DNA of 29,865 bases from JBOHCT01 sp050699055 (GTDB lineage: Bacteria; Actinomycetota; Actinomycetes; Streptosporangiales; JBOHCT01): NCBI GenBank assembly GCA_050699055.1, contig JBOHCT010000025.1, positions 1 through 29,865 of the forward strand, in the 5' to 3' direction. The position numbers were made by a program, and so were the translations under genes. Position 1 is the stretch's first letter; every line of letters begins with the position of its first letter. A model generated the notes under the pieces. That model was not told the origin of the DNA and did not search any database. It was given only the letters and a program-made list of their open reading frames with translations. Positions 24,176-29,865 of this stretch are shown piece after piece.

Positions 24176-24985
24176 ATGAGCGACTACACAACGCTGCTGG
24201 TGGACACCGACGACGGCGTCGCCACGATCTGGCTGAACCGGCCTGACCGCCGCAACGCCTTCAACGCGACCATGTCCCAGGAGCTGTACGACGCGTTCGC
24301 GGCCTTCGAACACGACGATGACGTCCGTGTCATCGTCGTCACCGGGTCGGGACGGTACTTCTCCGCGGGCGCCGACCTCGAACGCGGCGCGGGCACCTTC
24401 TCCGGCCCCAGGACCGACGATCAGGCGCGAGCCGAACGGATCAAGCCGTGGACGATGAGCACGCCGATCATCGCGGCGATGAACGGCTCCGCGGTCGGGA
24501 TGGGTCTTACCTTGCCGCTGAACTGGGACGTGCGGTTCATGGCCGACCAGGGCAAGTACGGCTTCGTCTTCAACCGTCGTGGCGTGATCCCCGAGGCGAA
24601 CTCGCTGTGGCTCGCGCCGCGGCTCGTGGGCCTCGCGCGCTCGTTCGACCTGTTGCTGAGCGGTCGGCTCTTCAGCGGGGCGGAGGCGGAGGAGCGGGGG
24701 CTCGCCACCAAGGCGCTGCCAGCCGACGAGGTGCTGCCAGCGGCCCAGGAGCTCGCACGCGACATCGCGGCCAACACCTCCCCGGTCTCGGTCGCGATCA
24801 CCAAGCGCCTCACCTACCGGTTTCTCATGGAGCCTGACCGCGAGGCGGCGTACGCCGCGGAACGGGACGCCTTCCGGTGGATGGGCAAGCAGCCTGACGC
24901 GGCCGAGGGGGTCGTGTCCTTCCTGGAGAAGCGCGCCCCGCAGTGGACGATGTCCAAGACCAAGGACGTCCCCGAGCAGCTGTGA
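24176..24985 (+). CDS. Crotonase-fold enoyl-CoA hydratase/isomerase 2
   Basis: This 269-residue crotonase starts at ATG 24176 after GAGGAGGG. Oxyanion-hole parts are RYFSAGADLERG (about residues 61-72) and NGSAVGMGLTLPLNWDVRF (about 103-121). Neither classical hydratase Glu is present: the first position is Thr in GLTLPL. An acidic residue appears in RRGVIPEANSLWLAPRLVGL, as in enoyl-CoA isomerase-like members. It is therefore more likely a delta3,delta2-isomerase-type or specialised enzyme than a plain hydratase. It is divergent from the IS630-derived gene with the shared palindrome between. Confidence 0.9.
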   Translation: MSDYTTLLVDTDDGVATIWLNRPDRRNAFNATMSQELYDAFAAFEHDDDVRVIVVTGSGRYFSAGADLERGAGTFSGPRTDDQARAERIKPWTMSTPIIAAMNGSAVGMGLTLPLNWDVRFMADQGKYGFVFNRRGVIPEANSLWLAPRLVGLARSFDLLLSGRLFSGAEAEERGLATKALPADEVLPAAQELARDIAANTSPVSVAITKRLTYRFLMEPDREAAYAAERDAFRWMGKQPDAAEGVVSFLEKRAPQWTMSKTKDVPEQL

Positions 24986-25291
24986 CGCGACTCACCTACG
25001 CGCACCCCGTTCCGGGCAGGCCGACAACACGCGGGCCAGCGCCTCCGCCTCCCCGACCGTCAGCGACACGGCCGCCGTCTCCTCCGACGGCTCCCCCGAC
25101 ACACCTCGCCAGTACCAGCGCACCGCGTCTCCGCCCCGCCAGCGAGCAAGCACAGCCTGGAGGTTCTGAACCGCGTCGTCGGCCCGCTTCCTGGATCGCT
25201 GTCGACGGCCTTGCGATCCATCCGCCTGGATCGCCGCCACTGGCAAAGGACCTCCGACACGCGACACTAGATCGTTCAAGACGCAAGACAG

Positions 25292-25318
25292 AAGTTAGTT
25301 GCTCTAACTTGCTTGACA
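25292..25318. promoter_or_regulatory. Inverted repeat AAGTTAG-N5-CTAACTT next to a TTGACA box
   Basis: The arms AAGTTAG (25292-25298) and CTAACTT (25304-25310) are perfect 7-bp complements around TTGCT. CAAG and CTTG flank them outside. TTGACA follows at 25313-25318. Size and form resemble TetR or MarR operators, but no such regulator gene is in the window and no gene starts close by. Confidence 0.5.
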
Positions 25319-25352
25319 CTTCGCTCGAGCCCGGCGACGAGAGCCGAGGCGA

Positions 25353-25463
25353 TCAGGGCGCGAGCCCGCCCACCGTAAACAGCCGACCGCTGTTTCGATC
25401 GGTCTCGTACAAGGTCGGAGACTCGTCTTCTTTCGTCTCCTTGCCGAGAAATGTCAGATCCAT
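25353..25463 (-). pseudogene. Truncated small actinomycete protein (MDLTFLGKET type)
   Basis: ATG 25463 is preceded by GGGAGGGAG. It encodes MDLTFLGKETKEDESPTLYE and then TDRNSGRLFTVGGLAP before a TGA (36 residues). I recognise the opening as that of small conserved actinomycete proteins of roughly 50-60 residues, in which TDR is normally followed by a hydrophobic TYxVQGW segment. Here that segment is replaced by unrelated residues, so the gene is probably broken. No function is known to me. Confidence 0.5.
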
Positions 25464-25653
25464 GCGGTCCCGCTCCCTCCCTGAGTGGTTGCTGGCCATT
25501 GCTCCTCATTGCAATCCCGCCATGCGGGGAGAAGCTGTCAAGAGGCCCGATGCGCCCCGTCAGGAGCCGCTGTGCGCCGGGCGAGGGCCCGTGTGGGCGC
25601 GGGGCGCGTCGAGCTCAGCGCGCAGCCGCGGCCCCGCGTTGCGCGCGGGACCG

Positions 25654-26694
25654 TCAGCCGGGGGACGGCTCCTCAGCCAAGGCGAACCACAACAGCTCCT
25701 CGCCGGGCAGGGCGGTGACACGGCCGAGGCACTCGAGGTGACGGACGTGGGCCCCCGCCTCCCCCACGGCCATGCGCCACATGAACGGCGACATCTCCTC
25801 CCACGAGGTGTTCCACCGCATCCCTCGGGCGATCTGCCACAGGGTCCGCGGGCCTCCTGCCAGGTCCTCGAGCACCTGGCGCAGCCTGTCGTCGTGGTGG
25901 TCGATGATCTCCCGTGTCCGCGCGTCGAGGTCCGCGAACCGGTGTTCGTGGGCGGGCAGCACCTCCACCGTCGCCATCCCGCCCACGCGGGCGAGCGAGG
26001 CGAGATAGTCGCCGAGCGGGTCGGTCGTCTTCCGCTCGCCGTCCGAGAACAGCGGTATGTGCGGGGTGATGACCGGGAGCACATGGTCGCCGGACAGCAG
26101 CCGGTTATCGTCCTCGAGGTAGAAGCACATGTGGCCGGGCGTGTGGCCGGGGGTCCAGATGGCCCGTACGCGCCTGCCGGGGACGTCGACCAGCTCCCCG
26201 TCCGCCAGCGGCCGGTCGGGCAGCGCGGGACGGCGCCACCGCATCCGACCGGGACGCTCGACCCTCGCGATCGCCTCCTCGCTGGCCCCGGCCCTCGCCA
26301 GCATGTCCGTGCCGCGAAGGTCGCGTGCCCGCCGGTGGCGGTCGCCTGCGTCGACCACGGCCGCCACGTGGCGCACGATGGCGGCGTCGGCGTCGTGCAT
26401 CGCCACCCAGGCGCCGGAGGCGTCCCGTACTCGGCCGACGAGCCCCGCGTGGTCGATGTGGTGGTGGGTGGCGAGCACGCCGTAGACCTCCCCCACCGAG
26501 GTGCCGGCCGCGGCGAGGCCGTCGGTGAGCGCCTCCCAGCCGACGTCGGCGTCCCACCCGGTGTCGACAAGCACGGGGCCACGGGCGCTTTCCAGGACAT
26601 AGACGAGCGTGTACCCGAGTGGGTTGTCTGGCATGGGCACCCGCATGCTCCACAGGCCAGCGGCGAGGCGTTCGACTCCACTATCCGCGTACAT
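25654..26694 (-). CDS. Metallo-beta-lactamase-fold hydrolase
   Basis: This 346-residue predicted dinuclear metal hydrolase has ATG 26694 (a GTG lies one codon earlier) with GGGAGAG close upstream. The core motif is THHHIDHAG (H77-x-H79-x-D81-H82). TPGHTPGHMCFYLED supplies the next His, LLSGDHVLP the bridging Asp, and LPAHEHRF the last His. A C-terminal helical extension of about 90 residues (after HEHRF) resembles the BLACT-type tail of LACTB2/thioesterase-like members. The substrate could be a thioester, lactone or nuclease target. Operator copy B lies about 95 bp upstream, connecting it to the crotonase/PHP locus. Confidence 0.9.
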   Translation of the reverse strand: MYADSGVERLAAGLWSMRVPMPDNPLGYTLVYVLESARGPVLVDTGWDADVGWEALTDGLAAAGTSVGEVYGVLATHHHIDHAGLVGRVRDASGAWVAMHDADAAIVRHVAAVVDAGDRHRRARDLRGTDMLARAGASEEAIARVERPGRMRWRRPALPDRPLADGELVDVPGRRVRAIWTPGHTPGHMCFYLEDDNRLLSGDHVLPVITPHIPLFSDGERKTTDPLGDYLASLARVGGMATVEVLPAHEHRFADLDARTREIIDHHDDRLRQVLEDLAGGPRTLWQIARGMRWNTSWEEMSPFMWRMAVGEAGAHVRHLECLGRVTALPGEELLWFALAEEPSPG

Positions 26695-26786
26695 CACTCT
26701 CCCGGACTTGCCAAGACACTTCTGCTTTCAGGTCGCCGGCGTCGGTCTCTTGACACCGTGCGTCGGCGCGGTTTCCCATGTCCTAC

Positions 26787-26816
26787 ATAGAACCTCGTTC
26801 TGCGAAGGGTGGCAAG
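26787..26816 (-). promoter_or_regulatory. Shared operator/promoter, copy B (TAGAACCTCGTTCTG)
   Basis: The palindrome lies at 26788-26802 with one mismatch in the outer pair, followed after 9 nt by GCAAG (26812-26816). On the minus strand it reads TTGCCA, 17 bp, TTCTAT, pointing at the MBL hydrolase gene. On the plus strand TTGACA at 26750-26755 precedes it, as in copies A and C. Confidence 0.7.
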
Positions 26817-26973
26817 CACCCACCTCATGAGCCTGGACGGGCGCGACGAGGAAGGGAGCTGCGCCTCCCCGTGCACCGGCGCGCGCTCGGCGCGGACCTG
26901 GTGACGGTCGGGGTACTCGCCGCTAACTGGGTAAGCTCGTTCATGGTGGGCCAACCCGTCGCGCGTGGGTAAC

Positions 26974-26987
26974 GGGCGAAACCGCCC
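26974..26987 (-). terminator. Weak hairpin after the toxin gene
   Basis: GGGCG-AAAC-CGCCC forms a 5-bp GC stem 27 nt past the toxin stop on the minus strand. There is no T-run, so terminator function is uncertain. Apart from this and operator B, the 316 bp between 26698 and 27013 show nothing. Confidence 0.25.
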
Positions 26988-27013
26988 CCGCCCGCCCGGC
27001 CGTGATTTCGCGG

Positions 27014-27382
27014 TCACAGGCTCGATAGCGGGCCGATCCAGCGCTGGCTCCCGCTCAGTCCGTCTGGGTGGTCGCGCAGCACCTTCTCGATGGCGCTGGC
27101 GAGCGCGGGGACAGCGGACCGGGTGCGCGTGCGCGAGGAGGGCAGCAAGATCAGACCTCCGTGCGTCCGACCCCTGGCGAGTCGCTCGGCCGCGAGCGGC
27201 CGGAAATCCTTGATGTTGTTCGTGACCACGGCGCGGCCTTCGCTGCTTGCCACTTCGAGGACGACCCTGTCGCTGCGTCCGAGTAGATCGTCGCGTTCGA
27301 CGACGGCGACGACGTCACAGCCAGCCTGACGCGACAACACCGCGATCTGCGGCGAGAGCTGCTCGTCCAGCAGAGTCCTCAT
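27014..27382 (-). CDS. DUF5615-type PIN-like toxin of a toxin-antitoxin pair
   Basis: This 122-residue probable RNase has a PIN-like (Mut7-C/DUF5615) fold: LLDEQLSPQIAVLSRQAGCD (first Asp at residue 6), VVAVVERDDLLGRSDRVVLE and VVTNNIKDFRPL (second acidic site). It ends with HGGLILLPSSRTR, typical of the family. Its ATG overlaps the antitoxin stop by 4 nt (27379-27382), so translation is coupled, antitoxin first. RNA cleavage inhibiting growth is the expected role. Confidence 0.85.
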   Translation of the reverse strand: MRTLLDEQLSPQIAVLSRQAGCDVVAVVERDDLLGRSDRVVLEVASSEGRAVVTNNIKDFRPLAAERLARGRTHGGLILLPSSRTRTRSAVPALASAIEKVLRDHPDGLSGSQRWIGPLSSL

Positions 27383-27792
27383 GCACGTAGAGCCTGCTCG
27401 CCGGCCGCAGCCGCGGCGCGTCCCCGCTCGTACTCGGTCTCGTTGAGCTCGATCTCCCTGTCGATCTCGTCCCGGTATTCGCCGTAGTAGGCTACGGCCG
27501 CCTCGACCAGCCCAGTCGGGATCTGCAGGTACTCAGCCGCTTCCGCGATTGATCCCTCGTTGTCACGGATCGTGGCGATGACTTCCCAGACATCTAGTCC
27601 ACGGCCGAGCAGGCTCGCACGGCGCCCGCTCGGCCCATCGAGGAACTCGACCAGCGGATGTGCATCGTGGCGCAGCCCCTCCTCGACGTAGCGCTGCGCA
27701 AGGGTGCGCTCAGCAAGGCCAGCGCGGCGCGCCTCCTCGGTGAGTCGCCGCCGCGTGCCGGGCGCCAGACGCAAGGTGTAGTGATCGCTCAC
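27379..27792 (-). CDS. DUF433-type antitoxin
   Basis: This 137-residue protein starts from GTG 27792 (SDHYTLRLAPGTRRRLTEEA). The open frame extends 20 codons further, so the start is uncertain; no good ribosome site decides it. Residues 1-40 look like a ribbon-helix-helix-type DNA-binding arm. Residues 50-105 (RRASLLGRGLDVWEVIATIR, then DNEGSIAEAAEYLQIPTGLV) form the DUF433 helix-turn-helix. The acidic C-terminus (EYRDEIDREIELNETEYERG) would bind the toxin. It is followed by the toxin gene with a 4-nt overlap. Confidence 0.85.
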   Translation of the reverse strand: MSDHYTLRLAPGTRRRLTEEARRAGLAERTLAQRYVEEGLRHDAHPLVEFLDGPSGRRASLLGRGLDVWEVIATIRDNEGSIAEAAEYLQIPTGLVEAAVAYYGEYRDEIDREIELNETEYERGRAAAAAGEQALRA

Positions 27793-27797
27793 ATCAC
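27781..27797. promoter_or_regulatory. Inverted repeat at the antitoxin start
   Basis: GTGAT (27781-27785) and ATCAC (27793-27797) flank 7 bp and cover the proposed GTG start. It could be the autoregulatory site of the antitoxin, or simply the GATCGCTCACATC coding context. Low certainty. Confidence 0.3.
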
Positions 27798-27926
27798 AAA
27801 CGGCACCACGCGGTGTCACTCCGTGGCACATCAGCAGATGCAGTCGTCGCACCCGAGCGCCGGACAGAGTCTTCTGGCGTTACCTGCTGCTCTTGCAGAA
27901 GCCGAGCGACGAGGAGCTGGGAGTGC

Positions 27927-28742
27927 CTAAAGATGAGCGAGGAGGAGATCGTTGACCTGCCCGGAGGCCTCGTAGTTCACCCAGTGACCCGCTCCCTCGA
28001 CGACCACGAAGCGCACCTCGGGGTGCGCTGTCCGCAGGATCTCCTGCCGTACGGGGAGCCCGTCGCGGGCGAAGACGTCCCGCTCGCCGTAGATGGCGAC
28101 CAGACGGGCGCTGACGTGCGACAGCGCCCGAGCCAGGACATCCGAGGTGGGAATGCCGCGGATCATAAATCGGGTACGGCGCACATTCTCGGCGTACACC
28201 CACGTCGCCACATCGTCGATCTCGTCCGGGCACGCGATCAAGACGGTGCCGACGTTGTGACGGTAAGCGGCGGCCCGCTCTGCCTGGGACATGTCCTCGC
28301 GTAGGCGCCGCAACGGAAGCGGCTCCGTCGATCCCACGCCGAGGCCTCCGGCGCCGATGAGAGCGAGCGACCGTACCCTGCTTCCCTGGCGCGCCGCCAC
28401 CAACCCCGCGATGATTCCTCCGAAGGAGAACCCGACGAGGGCGACGCGTGTGGGGTGAGGGAGCACCTGGTCGAGGCTCGCGCTCGTCGCGTCTGCCATG
28501 CCCTCCGCGGACGTCAGTTCCGGGGGACATGGAGAGTCCCCGAAGCCCGGCAGGTCGGCGGCGAGGACGGTAAACCTGCGCCGAAGCGCGGCAACGTTGC
28601 GAACCCAGTGCAGCCACGAGCCCCATCCCCCGTGCAACATGACGACAGGCGGCCCGGTCCCCCAGCGGCGCCACGTGACCCGCACGCCGTCGACCGTCGT
28701 CACCAGACGGTCGGCCTCCTCCTCGAGGCTGTCGACGATCAC
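27927..28742 (-). CDS. Alpha/beta-fold hydrolase 1
   Basis: This 271-residue serine hydrolase has the oxyanion segment VVMLHGGWGSWLHW, DLPGFGDS, the nucleophile elbow GFSFGG (Ser106), an acidic residue in YGERDVF and the catalytic His253 in GAGHW. It is similar to meta-cleavage (C-C bond) and ester hydrolases; the substrate is unknown. GTG 28742 overlaps the stop of the second hydrolase by 4 nt, so it is the downstream gene of a two-gene operon led by operator C. Confidence 0.92.
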   Translation of the reverse strand: MIVDSLEEEADRLVTTVDGVRVTWRRWGTGPPVVMLHGGWGSWLHWVRNVAALRRRFTVLAADLPGFGDSPCPPELTSAEGMADATSASLDQVLPHPTRVALVGFSFGGIIAGLVAARQGSRVRSLALIGAGGLGVGSTEPLPLRRLREDMSQAERAAAYRHNVGTVLIACPDEIDDVATWVYAENVRRTRFMIRGIPTSDVLARALSHVSARLVAIYGERDVFARDGLPVRQEILRTAHPEVRFVVVEGAGHWVNYEASGQVNDLLLAHL

Positions 28743-29536
28743 GGCCGGGTGGCCTCAGGCAGCCGGCTCAGGAACTCGTCGACCACCCGGTTGAACGTCT
28801 CAGGTTGCTCGACATTGGGGGCGTGTCCAGCGTCGTCGATCACGACCTTGGCCGCGTGGGGGATCTTGGCGGTCATGTAGTCGGCGGCCGCGAGGAACGC
28901 GGTGTCTCGTTCCCCGACGACAACCAGGGTCGGCACCCGAATCTCCGGGAGCGAGCTGATCACGTGCGCGTCGAACTGAGTCAGTACGCCGCGCGCGGCG
29001 GCGGCCAGCCCGCCGGCGTCGCGGTGGTCGGCGAGAGCGACCTCGGGGCTGTCCGGTAGCGCCGCGAGGCCGCGCTCGGCGAAAGCGTCCGCGCGCGCGG
29101 CGGCGCGGACGTTCCATCTGTGCCGCGCCTCGTCCTTCTTGAACCCCGGGCCGGTGTCGAACAAGAGCAGAGCCAGGACCCGCTCGGGGTGCGCGAGGGT
29201 GAACGCCAGCGACAGGTACCCACCGAGCGACAACCCGCCGCCGACGGCTTTCCCGACGCCGCAGGCATCCAGAATGCTCACCATGTCGTCGACCGCGACC
29301 GTCTCCGCGTACTCGGCGGGGTCACGAGGAGAGTCGCTGCGGCCGTGGCCCCGCATGTCCCAGGTGATGACCTGGCGCCGCCTAGCGAGAGCTTCGAGGT
29401 TGCCGCGCCACATCAGACTGGTTGTCGCGAACCCATGCGTCAGCAGCAGCGCGGAGTCGCTGGCAGCACGTCCTCGAACGGATGGCTCCCGGACCTCGTA
29501 GTACAGCCGAGTTCCCCAACGGTCGAGAACAGGCAT
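28739..29536 (-). CDS. Alpha/beta-fold hydrolase 2
   Basis: This 265-residue hydrolase starts at ATG 29536 with GGAGACC upstream. It has LLLTHGFATTSLMW (oxyanion), WDMRGHGRSDSP, nucleophile elbow GLSLGG (Ser103), VVGERDTAF and catalytic His238 in DDAGHAPN. The 'DMRGHGRSD' and cap pattern resemble 3-oxoadipate enol-lactonase and related esterases. It is the first gene of the operon, about 65 bp downstream of operator C. It may hydrolyse an ester or lactone feeding the CoA pathways; this is inference from shared control. Confidence 0.92.
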   Translation of the reverse strand: MPVLDRWGTRLYYEVREPSVRGRAASDSALLLTHGFATTSLMWRGNLEALARRRQVITWDMRGHGRSDSPRDPAEYAETVAVDDMVSILDACGVGKAVGGGLSLGGYLSLAFTLAHPERVLALLLFDTGPGFKKDEARHRWNVRAAARADAFAERGLAALPDSPEVALADHRDAGGLAAAARGVLTQFDAHVISSLPEIRVPTLVVVGERDTAFLAAADYMTAKIPHAAKVVIDDAGHAPNVEQPETFNRVVDEFLSRLPEATRP

Positions 29537-29605
29537 CGCGGTCTCCTCATCAGCAAACGTCCCTGCGAATTCTTGACACTCGGCATCAGTCAGTTTCCCA
29601 CCTAA

Positions 29606-29635
29606 ATAGAACCTCGTTCTGTACTGCTAAGCAAG
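29606..29635 (-). promoter_or_regulatory. Shared operator/promoter, copy C (TAGAACCTCGTTCTG)
   Basis: The 15-bp element at 29607-29621 is identical to copy B, followed after 9 nt by GCAAG (29631-29635). The minus strand reads TTGCTT, 17 bp, TTCTAT, facing the alpha/beta hydrolase operon. A plus-strand TTGACA is at 29573-29578. B and C also share GTTTCCCA a short distance before the palindrome. Confidence 0.7.
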
Positions 29636-29748
29636 AGGATGGACTTCGCCATCCGTGCCAGTGCTCAGTCGCATACGACCACTCATCCAGCCGCACCGCG
29701 CCGGTGCCCACGAGGCGGACGGACCGCGAGCGAGACCACCGCCGCCAC

Positions 29749-29865
29749 TCACCCGGTGGTGACGGGAACGCGCAGGGTGGCGTGGCCGGCGTGCACGAAG
29801 GTCATGTGCAGGATGACCGTCTCGCCGGCACGGAGAGGATGACGCAGGCCCCTGAGCACGACTCG
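29749..29865 (-). CDS. C-terminus of a PCu(A)C-type copper chaperone (cut by window edge)
   Basis: The frame entering from the right edge encodes 38 residues ending HMTFVHAGHATLRVPVTTG before TGA (29749-29751). The pattern GLRHPLRAGETVILHMTF matches the end of periplasmic/surface PCu(A)C copper chaperones (M-x-L-x-x-L-x-x-P-L-x-x-G-D-x-V-x-L-T-L-x-F), which deliver Cu(I) to cytochrome oxidase. The metal-binding Met/His residues upstream are outside the window, so the assignment rests on the tail alone. It is on the same strand as the hydrolases but separated from them by operator C. Confidence 0.6.
   Translation of the reverse strand, partial: RVVLRGLRHPLRAGETVILHMTFVHAGHATLRVPVTTG

Larger units (their letters stand above)
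24986..25653. other. 668-bp region without an intact gene
   Basis: It contains a truncated small gene (25353-25463, minus), a strong inverted repeat (25292-25310) and a TTGACA at 25313. A minus-strand frame 24992-25279 (TTG start) ends in EETAAVSLTVGEAEALARVL and could be a remnant or small protein, but it has no ribosome site and no known domain. The stretch 25464-25653 shows nothing I can name. Confidence 0.6.

Noticed and set aside
24943..26790. 615-codon plus-strand frame over the gap and the MBL gene
   Set aside because: It starts inside crotonase 2 in another frame and is antisense to the metal-motif-bearing MBL hydrolase; it has no domain.
29639..29842. Plus-strand 67-codon ORF after operator C
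   Set aside because: It overlaps the recognisable PCu(A)C C-terminus on the other strand and has no ribosome site or conserved pattern.

Overview
The window is a high-GC actinomycete chromosome segment (Actinomycetes; genus not determinable). The evidence is very GC-rich third codon positions, frequent GTG starts with GGAGG-type ribosome sites, many 4-nt gene overlaps, a CUT1 sugar transporter without its own ATPase, a Streptomyces-type xylose isomerase, and a small 'MDLTFLGKET' protein of a type I associate with actinomycetes.

Left part (1-9.8 kb): a junction places the 3' end of an unrecognised gene against a 5'-truncated BCCT-type betaine/choline transporter, followed by a frameshifted HAD hydrolase remnant. 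Then comes a sugar module: lipoprotein binding protein, two permeases, LacI regulator and xylose isomerase (xylA). This looks like pentose or xylo-oligosaccharide uptake and isomerisation. A broken short-chain dehydrogenase lies divergent to an intact PadR regulator, with two identical palindromes between them. A VOC protein follows.

Centre (9.8-22.1 kb): an IclR regulator is divergent to a tightly packed ten-gene operon. Its order is MmgE/PrpD, MaoC, acyl-CoA dehydrogenase, MaoC, CaiB/BaiF CoA-transferase, CitE/Mcl1-type lyase, MFS transporter, crotonase, second acyl-CoA dehydrogenase and an ADP-forming acyl-CoA ligase. The dehydrogenase, hydratases, CoA-transferase and lyase are the enzyme types that interconvert methylsuccinyl-, mesaconyl- and beta-methylmalyl/citramalyl-CoA and split them to C2+C3 units. 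I read the operon as import and CoA-dependent breakdown of a branched C5-type dicarboxylate (or a precursor). The true substrate is not proven by sequence.

Right part (22.1-29.9 kb): a PHP-domain hydrolase and an IS630-derived DNA-binding protein that has lost transposase catalytic motifs lie divergent to a second crotonase. Further right are a metallo-beta-lactamase-fold hydrolase, a DUF433/DUF5615-type toxin-antitoxin pair, two alpha/beta hydrolases and, at the edge, the C-terminus of a PCu(A)C-like copper chaperone. Three promoter regions here (about 24.09, 26.79 and 29.61 kb) share the same 15-bp palindrome (TAGAACNTCGTTCTR) followed at exactly 9 nt by GCAAG. This points to a local regulon linking the crotonase/PHP/IS630-like locus, the MBL hydrolase and the alpha/beta hydrolases. 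The regulator that binds it is not identified; the site resembles TetR/KstR-type operators.
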